From: an uncultured Cytophagaceae bacterium
GTDB lineage: Bacteria; Bacteroidota; Bacteroidia; Cytophagales; Spirosomataceae
DNA length: 64,000 nt
Reading direction: 5' to 3'
Assembly (NCBI GenBank): GCA_903898715.1
Contig: CAIUGL010000142.1
Coordinates: 1-64,000 of the forward strand
The notes under the pieces are model-generated. The model had not been told where the DNA came from, made no database searches, and saw only the letters and a program-made list of their open reading frames with translations. Positions 27,501 to 34,399 of the stretch are shown here, piece after piece (within the stretch, counting starts at the first letter, position 1; the number at the start of each line of letters is the position of its first letter). Position numbers and translations under genes: made by a program.

Positions 27501-27591
27501 TTATTTTGTGAAGGTGGATTATGCGTATGGCATGGAAACCAATGAAATCAAATCACCTGCTACCTACGTGACGTTAGGTCATGATTTTTAA
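24532..27591 (+). CDS. Large exported beta-propeller/outer-membrane barrel protein
   Basis: A 1019-aa protein. The ATG at 24532 is preferred to an in-frame TTG two codons earlier, giving a signal peptide RFFQNLFLIVACLLSVYEMQG. Residues of about 30-280 resemble a peptidase-MA-like region, but the expected HExxH is degenerate (VEELTRVYVHD), so it is probably not a working metalloprotease. A TolB/PD40-like beta-propeller follows (about 290-600), then a C-terminal surface-antigen barrel (about 650-1019) ending in an aromatic (LGHDF). The architecture is typical of Cytophagales surface proteins of unknown function. Confidence 0.75.
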   Translation: MRFFQNLFLIVACLLSVYEMQGQDFYPSQRDWERTRIQHKRIRWSYITDQNFEVYYYGKQDALARSTIQFLDGELPRITRILGYTPYQKAKIFLYPSPADLLESNSGISFQNLKKAQEENQDKFKIEIAFKSDLGDLHTRLVEELTRVYVHDILYGGTIRDALQSSLLLTVPEWFSSGIVAYVAHGDSPEMNQYMYQIVAANKVRKPALARGKEAELIGQSIWSYIAKNYGIQPIGNILNLTRIIRNDQSSIASTLRTSISRFLKEWFNFYLSESKQFDVNSTAFSGAENLIARDRLEGEQLADFRISPNGKWMAYTLEDAGQYRVMIQNLQTKKRFYLFQTGLKDPLRESVSNSPRMHWTANNSFSIIYAKDGKSWLNQYAPITGLSAKLVSKTDLKDWNFTDFEMHESGQRMLVRALRNGQMDVGIYDFRRNRFTPITQNAQDEFEAHWFNKQGDVIYLTDHYVDSTQKVIKAKGLSVLMHWRAEEPSNPRVLLTHSGKIHSLQVQSDTLIYFLHKQNTGEELVSLDLSQGKLMQNRVRSGTWTYFQWSGDKLYYRDRDFLEDRIQRISAQSILDIPAYQWYPMSADSTSNFLTDVSAEPKRDSLDVREKAKRSRLERQQLLRARKETAKLAGPFAYHNSFVVNGSEGNFRIDPIRGIGYAFDLKMNDLMENHLIRTGVLLNANFKNSDLWGEYAYLPNKVDWVFRVDRKLYSQESDAFLNKIRYNRASLTGIYPINLTSKLSFSGMFTSNRSFDQVNLSVPENLSTYAGTSVSYTLDNTVHWEDNLPIGTRVLATLEHQQALRTSLSFSRVRLDVRKYVKLSNSILVAGRLSASHAFGPAAPQTMLGGMDNWVFIDREVRTKENPLGVAGPANRDVFMSDFATSLRGFKMNKLAGNSHLLVNLEVRLPVKHLISLESNKSSFMNSLQIVGFTDVGSAWTGANPFSRTNGFNTNVIGGGTNPFQATVTDFRNPFLFGFGVGARANLFGYFVKVDYAYGMETNEIKSPATYVTLGHDF

Positions 27592-27595
27592 TTAT

Positions 27596-28855
27596 ATGTC
27601 GACGCACCTAACTGATATCACCCCATTATTAGCCGCCACGCGCAAATCCGCTGCCGCTTTAGCCTTGTCGGCAGATGCCGTCAAGCTCGCTGTCCTTGCC
27701 GATTTAGCTACTCTTTTAGAAGCTAATGTTGCTGCGATTATTTCGGCGAATGAAAAAGATCTGGCTGTTTACGATCCGCAAAATCCCATGCGCGATCGAC
27801 TTTTGTTGACAGAGGAACGAATCCTGGCCTTAGCCGCGAGTTTGCATGATGTGGCCAAATTACCTAATCCATCAGGCCAAGTTTTAGTAGCTAAAACGTT
27901 AGCCAATGGACTTCACTTGGAAAAGAAATCAGTCCCTTTAGGGGTTGTTGGCGTTATTTATGAGTCCCGTCCCAACGTGACAATCGATGTGGCTGCCTTA
28001 TGTATTCGCTCCGGTAACGCGGCTGTATTACGTGGTGGCACGGATGCATGGCATACCAATGCTATGTTAGTTTCGTTGATTCATGCGTCGTTAACAGTTG
28101 CAGGATTATCTACGGATGTTGTTCGGTTGTTGCCTACAGATCGTGCGCATGTGTCAACTTTGCTTACGGCAGTTAAGTACGTTGACGTGATTATTCCACG
28201 TGGTTCGGATGCGTTAATTCAGCGGGTTCGCAAAGAGTCGCTCGTGCCTACGATTGAAACAGGCGCTGGTGTCTGCCATACGTATGTGGCAGAATCGGCT
28301 GATGTGGATATGGCTGTGCGCATTGTGGTTAATGCCAAAGTTTCTCGTCCTTCTGTGTGTAATTCCTTGGATACCATATTGGTTCATGCGGCTATTGCAC
28401 CACAGTTTTTAAGTCAATTGGCTCCGAAACTTGCGGAGTATCAGGTGCATATTTGTGCTGATCCTTCCGCATTAACTATTTTGCAGGGTATGCAATATCC
28501 ACATGTTCAGGCTGCTGTAGAGGCTGATTTCGGTCGGGAATTTTTGGATTTTGCCTGTTCTATCAAAGTAGTTCAGGATACAGCTGAAGCATTAAATCAC
28601 ATCGATAGCTACTCTTCGCGTCATTCTGAAGCGATTGTAAGTTCGGATGAATCGGAAGCTGAGTTGTTTTTACAAGCGGTAGATGCAGCTGCAGTTTTTT
28701 GGAACGCTTCGACACGCTTTACAGATGGCGGAGTTTTTGATTTGGGTGCAGAGATAGGTATTTCCACTCAAAAATTACATGCCCGTGGACCGTTTGCTTT
28801 GGAAAAATTAGTCACTGAAAAATGGGTGTTGAAAGGAAGCGGGCAAATCAGGTAA
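27596..28855 (+). CDS. proA: Gamma-glutamyl phosphate reductase
   Basis: The second step of proline synthesis: NADPH-dependent reduction of gamma-glutamyl phosphate to the semialdehyde. The 419-aa product contains the ProA signatures PLGVVGVIYESRPNVTIDVA and RGGTDAWHTN, and the catalytic thiol C255 in VSRPSVCNSLDT, in a block close to the family consensus. I used the ATG at 27596; the ATG at 27581 overlaps the previous gene by 11 bases and adds MIFNY. No proB (glutamate 5-kinase) is adjacent. The convergent dnaX gene ends one base away. Confidence 0.94.
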   Translation: MSTHLTDITPLLAATRKSAAALALSADAVKLAVLADLATLLEANVAAIISANEKDLAVYDPQNPMRDRLLLTEERILALAASLHDVAKLPNPSGQVLVAKTLANGLHLEKKSVPLGVVGVIYESRPNVTIDVAALCIRSGNAAVLRGGTDAWHTNAMLVSLIHASLTVAGLSTDVVRLLPTDRAHVSTLLTAVKYVDVIIPRGSDALIQRVRKESLVPTIETGAGVCHTYVAESADVDMAVRIVVNAKVSRPSVCNSLDTILVHAAIAPQFLSQLAPKLAEYQVHICADPSALTILQGMQYPHVQAAVEADFGREFLDFACSIKVVQDTAEALNHIDSYSSRHSEAIVSSDESEAELFLQAVDAAAVFWNASTRFTDGGVFDLGAEIGISTQKLHARGPFALEKLVTEKWVLKGSGQIR

Positions 28856-28856
28856 A

Positions 28857-30632
28857 CTAATATTCGTGATCTAGGCCGAGTTTTTGTTTCATTTCGCTCA
28901 GCAGCGGATATTTGTTGGCCAAGAATTCATACTTATCAGACTGCGTATACAGCATTTTTTTGTCGCTTTTCTCCGTCACCAGTACGTCCAACGCAATGTC
29001 AATGCTATAATTTTGTAGGCGTTCACGAATTTTTCCCAATACCTCCAAGCGTACATTTTCATTGAACTGCTGGACTTGTACTTCATTCTCTACTTTCATG
29101 TGGATGATTGACCCGATCAGTTCGATTGGCCGATTCATCATCACATATTTATTGATCAAATTCGCTGACTGGAATTCAGCTGCCAGTTGGTTCCATACCG
29201 TCGTCAGCTCTTCTATCGTAAAGGTCTTTGAATTTGCTGGATCATTGCTTAGACCAGCCAATACTTCTTCCGCTGTTTGTTCAGTCGCTTTTGCGTCAAC
29301 AACCTTTTTAGCTGAGCGTAATCCGGATACCGGATTAGGTTTCGCTTGCGGTGTTGGAACATCCACAGGAATGGTCGTTTCCATCACTGGTTCCTCTTTG
29401 ACTGCAGGGGGTGTCGGCTCTAAAACAGGTGTTTTATGCGTTATTGGGGCTTGTGTTTCGGTAGTTTTGGCCCCAGCGGCTTTCGCCTGGGGCTCAGCCT
29501 TTTTTCCATCACCGCCCTCCGTGGCAGGTTGGAATACCGAAGGCAAATAATTAATCTTCAGTAGGCAAAGTTCGAGATGTAGTCGTGGGTTTTTGGCCGA
29601 CTTATAATTGGTCTCACATTGAGCGCAAATATTCATGGCAGATAGCAAGAAAGACGTACTTGTCTTTTCTGCTTGTTGCTTAAATTTCGCTTTCGATTCG
29701 TCGCTGATTTCCATCAACGCTAGGGTTTGGGGATCTTTGGCAAAAAGTAAATTCCGCAAATGCTCCATAAATCCAGCAATGAATTGTTGGCCATCAAATC
29801 CCTTCCGCATGATTTCATCTAGCAATACTAGGGCTCCCACATGATTTTGTGTGGTCATGTGATCTGTAATTTGCAAGTAGTAATCGCTGTCGAGAATATG
29901 CAAATTCTCCAACACATCCTTATGACGGAGGGTATTGTCGGTTGAAAATGTGACGTTTAAGTCGAACATCGACAAGGCATCACGCAAACCACCATCTGCT
30001 TTAATGGAAATCAATTCCAATGCCGCAGGTTCCGCTTGAATATTTTCTTTGGTTGCAATGGAAGCCAAATGGCTCGCCATATCTTTCCACTGTATCCGGT
30101 TAAAATCGAAAATCTGACAACGGGATAAAATGGTAGGTAAAATTTTATGTTTTTCCGTCGTTGCCAAGATAAAAATGGCATAGGACGGCGGTTCTTCCAA
30201 TGTTTTCAAGAACGCGTTAAATGCCGCGGAAGACAACATGTGCACCTCATCTATGATGTAAATTTTGTAGCGTCCGCGTTGTGGAGGATAACGTACTTGA
30301 TCGATGAGGTTACGAATATCTTCCACCGAGTTATTCGATGCGGCATCTAATTCATGTATGGTTAGGGAGGTACTTTCTTGAAATGAGGTACAAGATGGAC
30401 ATGTTCCACATGCCTCGCCATCAGCCCCAATGTTTTCGCAATTTATCGTTTTCGCCAAGATACGTGCGCAGGTTGTTTTTCCTACGCCACGTGGTCCACA
30501 GAATAAAAATGCTTGCGCCAAATGATTGGACTTGATTGCATTTTTAAGGGTGGTGGTAATGTGGCTTTGGCCAACCACCGAGTCGAACTGGGTGGGTCTA
30601 TATTTTCTGGCTGAAACGATAAAATTTTCCAT
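28857..30632 (-). CDS. dnaX: DNA polymerase III tau subunit (with probable gamma product)
   Basis: The clamp-loader ATPase. Walker A is GPRGVGKT at 46-53, the zinc module has C65, C75, C78 and C81, DEVHMLS is the Walker B region, and LSRCQIFDF is the SRC sensor. Domains I-III end near residue 365; a Pro/Ala/Lys-rich linker and a C-terminal domain V bring the full-length tau to 591 aa. At codons 377-378 the message reads A AAA AAG in phase with an upstream GGAGGG, an immediate -1 frame TGA and a downstream stem-loop, so a 379-aa gamma-like protein is expected by programmed frameshift. Confidence 0.95.
   Translation of the reverse strand: MENFIVSARKYRPTQFDSVVGQSHITTTLKNAIKSNHLAQAFLFCGPRGVGKTTCARILAKTINCENIGADGEACGTCPSCTSFQESTSLTIHELDAASNNSVEDIRNLIDQVRYPPQRGRYKIYIIDEVHMLSSAAFNAFLKTLEEPPSYAIFILATTEKHKILPTILSRCQIFDFNRIQWKDMASHLASIATKENIQAEPAALELISIKADGGLRDALSMFDLNVTFSTDNTLRHKDVLENLHILDSDYYLQITDHMTTQNHVGALVLLDEIMRKGFDGQQFIAGFMEHLRNLLFAKDPQTLALMEISDESKAKFKQQAEKTSTSFLLSAMNICAQCETNYKSAKNPRLHLELCLLKINYLPSVFQPATEGGDGKKAEPQAKAAGAKTTETQAPITHKTPVLEPTPPAVKEEPVMETTIPVDVPTPQAKPNPVSGLRSAKKVVDAKATEQTAEEVLAGLSNDPANSKTFTIEELTTVWNQLAAEFQSANLINKYVMMNRPIELIGSIIHMKVENEVQVQQFNENVRLEVLGKIRERLQNYSIDIALDVLVTEKSDKKMLYTQSDKYEFLANKYPLLSEMKQKLGLDHEY
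29470..29520 (-). promoter_or_regulatory. Predicted programmed -1 ribosomal frameshift signal in dnaX
   Basis: Reading 5' to 3' on the minus strand: a Shine-Dalgarno-like GGAGGG (29520-29515); nine bases later the slippery heptamer AAAAAAG (29505-29499) in the zero frame as GGA AAA AAG; after a -1 slip the next codons are GGC and TGA (stop at 29496-29494). Five bases past the heptamer lies a stem-loop (29493-29470): GCCCCA pairs with TGGGGC, then a 2-base bulge, then GGC-GAAA-GCC with a GNRA loop. Element order, spacing and immediate stop match the known Escherichia coli dnaX frameshift site. Confidence 0.75.
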
Positions 30633-30673
30633 ACGGCAAGTTAACTTTTACGGCATCAATTTCCAAAGATGCA

Positions 30674-32092
30674 TTAAGGCAATTCAACAACCGCGCTGAC
30701 CGGAAAATGATCCGTCGGATATCGGTTTTCCCACGTTTCTGAATGGGTGGCATGTTGGTTTACACGCACCCCATTTTTAACAAATATATAGTCAATGTGA
30801 CGGCCTTCTTGTTCTTTCTTGAACCCATTAAATGAGCTATATGGTCCATAGTGGCCATTTTTGCTTATTTTTTCTGCGTCAGTTAGTTTGTTGGGATTTG
30901 TTGGGTCTACCAAAATTTGAATCGGCTCATCATCTGGGGTAGCGTTAAAGTCACCCGTAATAACGGCTGGAGATTTGCCGGCGATTTCCGCTACTTTACG
31001 TAGGACTAATTTAGCACTTTCGCGGCGAGCGATTTTACCTAAATGGTCAAAATGGGTATTAAATACATAGAATTTTTTACCTGTTTTGATCTCTTGAAAT
31101 TGACCCCATGTCATGACTCTGCGGCAGGCAGCATCCCAGCCAAAACCTACTTTTTCACATGAATCAGAAAGCCAAAATGTACTTTCTTTGAGTAATTTAA
31201 ATTTACCGGCATGGTAAAATAGGGGAGAGAATTCACCTTCCTCTTTGCCATCATCACGTCCTTTACCAAACCACTTGTAACCGGGTAATTCCTTGGCAAA
31301 ATCCTTGATTTGATGTACAAATGCCTCTTGCATGCCGATGATATCAGCCTCGTGGTATTTAATTAATTCAGCACAATGTTTGGCGCGGTATTTCCATTGA
31401 TCCTGACCATCTGAATCTGTATCGAGTCGGATATTGAAGGTCATGGTTTTGATTTGTCCAAAGCTGCTTAAGCTGATTAAGAGTAGTAGCATAACGCCAC
31501 CTAGACTTTTGTAAATGTGTTCAATTTGTGGCCAAATACGTGTTTTTTGGCTGTTTTCAATAATGAATTCGGCGCCTTTCATATAGCTTGTAGGTTTAGG
31601 TTGAATATCAATGATCTGCATGGTTTGCATGTAGTTCATGTGTTTTCTTTTTTGAATGTTGCTGATTCGTTCTTCCAGCGGACAAGATACAGCAATAAGC
31701 TGATCCAAGTGTTCTGGCTTGTTTTTGGGTGTTATCAGCGCGGATTCGTATAGATAAAAGGGGGCAAGAGGTGCAGTTTCCAGCCAAGCCGTAGCTGCTT
31801 TGCGCACCGCTGGATGAATGATCTGATTAAGTACTTCGATATCCTGAGGGTATTTTTGCAAGATTTTTTTGATGCCTTCGCGATTGTAAGTTCCATCAGC
31901 TAAATACGCCTGAGGACCAAATTCCTCCGTGATGGCGGATTTAACGTCTGGATCAGAATCACATAGATTTCTGGCTGCTAGATCAGCCTCAAATACGGGA
32001 ATTCCCAGCATAGAAAAAATCCGACAAATCATCGATTTGCCGGATCCTATTCCGCCTGTAATGCCGATAAAGGGTTTCAGGCTTGTAGACAT
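30674..32092 (-). CDS. Dephospho-CoA kinase fused to secreted endonuclease/exonuclease/phosphatase
   Basis: A 472-aa open frame made of two complete proteins. Residues 1-197 are CoaE: P-loop GITGGIGSGKS, the EADLAA block and IIHPAVR. Residues 201-472 are an EEP-family hydrolase with its own signal peptide (MLLLLISLSSFGQ) and motifs MQEAF, NTHFDHLG, GDFNATPDD and YPTDHFPV. The internal ATG is at 31492-31490 with AGGTGG four bases upstream. Removing one A from the AAAA run (plus-strand 31507-31510) gives IYKV-stop, a CoaE of the normal 196 aa. Either the genes fused through a frameshift, both products are made separately, or the base is an assembly error. Confidence 0.9.
   Translation of the reverse strand: MSTSLKPFIGITGGIGSGKSMICRIFSMLGIPVFEADLAARNLCDSDPDVKSAITEEFGPQAYLADGTYNREGIKKILQKYPQDIEVLNQIIHPAVRKAATAWLETAPLAPFYLYESALITPKNKPEHLDQLIAVSCPLEERISNIQKRKHMNYMQTMQIIDIQPKPTSYMKGAEFIIENSQKTRIWPQIEHIYKSLGGVMLLLLISLSSFGQIKTMTFNIRLDTDSDGQDQWKYRAKHCAELIKYHEADIIGMQEAFVHQIKDFAKELPGYKWFGKGRDDGKEEGEFSPLFYHAGKFKLLKESTFWLSDSCEKVGFGWDAACRRVMTWGQFQEIKTGKKFYVFNTHFDHLGKIARRESAKLVLRKVAEIAGKSPAVITGDFNATPDDEPIQILVDPTNPNKLTDAEKISKNGHYGPYSSFNGFKKEQEGRHIDYIFVKNGVRVNQHATHSETWENRYPTDHFPVSAVVELP
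31490..31502 (-). promoter_or_regulatory. Internal ribosome-binding site and start inside the coaE fusion
   Basis: On the minus strand AGGTGG (31502-31497) is followed four bases later by ATG (31492-31490), which opens directly into a signal peptide. The +1-frame TAG at 31503-31501 overlaps the AGGTGG. This arrangement would let the secreted EEP protein be translated on its own, independent of the CoaE part. Confidence 0.55.
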
Positions 32093-32095
32093 TTT

Positions 32096-32398
32096 TTATT
32101 CTTCTGTTAAACGTGAAGAAGCATCTTTGGAAATCGCAGTTTTTTCAAAAACCATGCGAACACCTTTGTTGGCATCTACCTCCACAACAATCGTTTTTTC
32201 ACGAATTGAAATGACTGTTCCATGTGCTCCGCCGATGGTCACGACCTTGTCGCCTGTTTTCAATTCTTCAATAAATTGTTTCGCTTCTTTCGCCTTTTTT
32301 TGTTGTGGACGAATCATGAAAAAATAAAATACCACAAAAATACCTCCGAAAAGGACGATTTGCATGATTTGTGGATTAGCTGCTTGTAAGGTGATCAT
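32096..32398 (-). CDS. yajC: Preprotein translocase subunit YajC
   Basis: A 100-aa, single-span membrane protein accessory to SecDF. It has the N-terminal helix (MQIVLFGGIFVVFYFFMIRP) followed by QQKKAKEAKQFIEELKTGDK and VVTIGGAHGTV, the YajC core. It lies 3 bases upstream of coaE and 7 bases after the DUF1573 stop in the minus-strand nusB-to-coaE run. Confidence 0.95.
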   Translation of the reverse strand: MITLQAANPQIMQIVLFGGIFVVFYFFMIRPQQKKAKEAKQFIEELKTGDKVVTIGGAHGTVISIREKTIVVEVDANKGVRMVFEKTAISKDASSRLTEE

Positions 32399-32405
32399 GT
32401 TTGGT

Positions 32406-32849
32406 TTATTTGGTATTAGGTAAAACTTCTATTTTAAATGCCACTTGATTGTCGGCAGGCAACGTATTTGCATACACGGTAACTGTTTTCTGTAACTTTC
32501 CTTCTTTTCCTTTCGAATCAAAAGTCACTTTAATGAATCCTTTCTTGTCTGGTTGGACTAATTCTTTACTCCATTTGGGTGTAGTGCATCCGCAGGATGC
32601 GTTCACCGACAAGATTTGCAGGGGCATGTTGCCTTTGTTCTTGAAATGGAAAGTATATGAAATTTGTTCCCCTTCCTTGATTCTGCCAAGATATACGAGC
32701 GGCTGGTCAAAGACCATTTTTGCTTGTTTCTCTGGGCTCGGGCGTAATGCAAGTGGAATGGTATTTTCGGACGAACTTGCCGCCTCCTTTTGCTTGTTGA
32801 CACAAGCGAAAAAAGAGATAGCCACCAAAAAAAATCCGAATATCCGCAT
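32406..32849 (-). CDS. DUF1573-family lipoprotein
   Basis: A 147-aa protein. The lipoprotein signal RIFGFFLVAISFFACVN puts the lipidated Cys at residue 16. The mature part is an immunoglobulin-like fold with the DUF1573 hallmarks YTFHFKNKGNMPLQI, the SCGCTTPKW loop and VTFDSKGKEGK. These small lipoproteins are extremely common in Bacteroidota and their role is unknown. Its ATG overlaps the YtxH-like stop by one base, implying translational coupling. Confidence 0.85.
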   Translation of the reverse strand: MRIFGFFLVAISFFACVNKQKEAASSSENTIPLALRPSPEKQAKMVFDQPLVYLGRIKEGEQISYTFHFKNKGNMPLQILSVNASCGCTTPKWSKELVQPDKKGFIKVTFDSKGKEGKLQKTVTVYANTLPADNQVAFKIEVLPNTK

Positions 32850-33145
32850 TACTTAGCTTTGATTTGGCTCATCATTTTTTCCACATCTTCCAACAGTCTT
32901 TCTGCTTTTAGCTTCGTGTCTTGAACGACTTTTTTGCCTTCAGATTTGGCTAATGTTTCTGGAATTTCTTTTCCATCTACGATATCGTTAATCAATTGCT
33001 TCAATTGGTCACGGTATTTATTTAACTGGAAATATAATCTTCCACGTGTATTTTCTCCTTTGTCCGGAGCATATAAAATGCCCAAAGCGGCTCCTGCTGC
33101 GGCACCTACGACGAATGCCCAAAATGATTTAGATGATCTGCTCAT
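32849..33145 (-). CDS. YtxH-domain small membrane-associated protein
   Basis: A 98-aa protein with the YtxH signature: a short hydrophobic glycine-rich N-terminus (FWAFVVGAAAGAALGILYAPDKG) and then a long amphipathic helical region with many Lys and Glu. The domain is also found in gas-vesicle-like and stress proteins of Firmicutes; its role here is unknown. It sits one base after nusB and overlaps the DUF1573 gene by one base. Confidence 0.85.
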   Translation of the reverse strand: MSRSSKSFWAFVVGAAAGAALGILYAPDKGENTRGRLYFQLNKYRDQLKQLINDIVDGKEIPETLAKSEGKKVVQDTKLKAERLLEDVEKMMSQIKAK

Positions 33146-33146
33146 A

Positions 33147-34310
33147 TTATTTACTAGCTATGTCGATTAATCCTCGACCTGATTTTTGTATAATTTTTTC
33201 ACTTATCAAACGAATGGAAATGACATCAAGTATACCATTGATAAAAGATCCCGATTTCGGTGTGGAGTAGTTTTTCGCTACTTCAATGAATTCGTTGATA
33301 CTTACTTTAACAGGTATACTTGGGAATTGAATCATTTCTGCAACCGCCATTTTTAAAATGATTAAATCGGTGGTGGCTAAACGCTCCGTATCCCAGTTTT
33401 TCGTTTGATCATTCACCCATTGCGTTAATTGAAGGTCTTCCTTCACACAATAATCGAATAAGTCTTCGAAGAATTTTTTGTCATCTTCCCACTGTAAACC
33501 AAGGGGTTGAATTTGTAAATCTTCGAGTGCTTCGACCTTGAATGTTTTCGTCGCTAAACTTTTTACGACGTCTTTATTTAGGTGCCAATTTAAATCTTTT
33601 TCCTCGAAATATTCGGCCATGATCGGATGTTTTAACAGATAATTTTTCAAAATGTATTTAATCATTTCGATATCTGCTATGACATCTTTTCCAGCGGTAG
33701 GGAGGTACGAGACGAAGGCCTCATCCGGAAGGATGCCTTCGATGAAGACTTTCTTGAGCATGTTTTCCTCATCTTCCGACCAGCCAATGTTGTAATCCGC
33801 AAAGGCTTGTTGCAAATCACGCCATTTCGGCATGATCGCTAAGACTTTATTTTTGCTGATTACGGAGGTTTTGATTGGGTTTTCTAATAGTCTTCGTTGC
33901 TCATCCCATTGCCCAATCATCGGTAGTGCTTGGATGAAATAAAGCATTTTCAAGTATTGCTTGAAAATGGATTCAACCTCCACGACCATGGATGACTTTA
34001 ATTCCTTGGCAATTTTAGCGACATTATTTTGATAGATGCGATGCACGGATTTAGCCGCTTCAAGCGCTTCTGCAGGGATTGTTTCTTCGGTGGGTACTCC
34101 TTGGAAAAATTCTGTTAATTGGATTTCGGCTAATTTGCGAAGACCTTCCAAACGAGGAGTTTGGTCTTCTTTGGCAATCATTAGTGATAAGTCAGGCTGA
34201 AAAATGGCTGTTAATCCATCAAATGCCAATTGATATTGGGCACGTTCTTGTGTCCAGTAAGCATACATTTGTTGAAATGCTTTGACACGAAGTAGTCTTC
34301 TGTTTACCAT
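33147..34310 (-). CDS. nusB: Transcription antitermination factor NusB (long form)
   Basis: Part of the rRNA antitermination complex. The NusB fold is in the C-terminal third (DLIILKMAVAEMIQFPSIPV, INEFIEVAKNYSTPKSGSFI, VSIRLIS region), preceded by about 240 residues not present in the roughly 140-aa E. coli protein. An N-terminal RRLLRVKAFQQMYAYW gives the usual NusB-like start. A long N-terminal extension is common among Bacteroidota NusB proteins, so the extra length is not odd for the phylum. It is the first gene of the nusB-ytxH-DUF1573-yajC-coaE run, divergent from the ABC exporter. Confidence 0.88.
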   Translation of the reverse strand: MVNRRLLRVKAFQQMYAYWTQERAQYQLAFDGLTAIFQPDLSLMIAKEDQTPRLEGLRKLAEIQLTEFFQGVPTEETIPAEALEAAKSVHRIYQNNVAKIAKELKSSMVVEVESIFKQYLKMLYFIQALPMIGQWDEQRRLLENPIKTSVISKNKVLAIMPKWRDLQQAFADYNIGWSEDEENMLKKVFIEGILPDEAFVSYLPTAGKDVIADIEMIKYILKNYLLKHPIMAEYFEEKDLNWHLNKDVVKSLATKTFKVEALEDLQIQPLGLQWEDDKKFFEDLFDYCVKEDLQLTQWVNDQTKNWDTERLATTDLIILKMAVAEMIQFPSIPVKVSINEFIEVAKNYSTPKSGSFINGILDVISIRLISEKIIQKSGRGLIDIASK

Positions 34311-34399
34311 CCGAAATTAAAGAGCGTTCTGTTTTTGAAAAGACAAAATTAACTATTTTAATTTGAAAAAGGGGCTATCTTTGTTTGATTAATATTTTC

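Noticed and set aside
34376-34383. TATCTTTG ahead of the ABC exporter as a promoter
   Set aside because: Matches TAnnTTTG, but no TTTG box sits about 20 bases upstream; the only nearby TTTG is 10 bases away.
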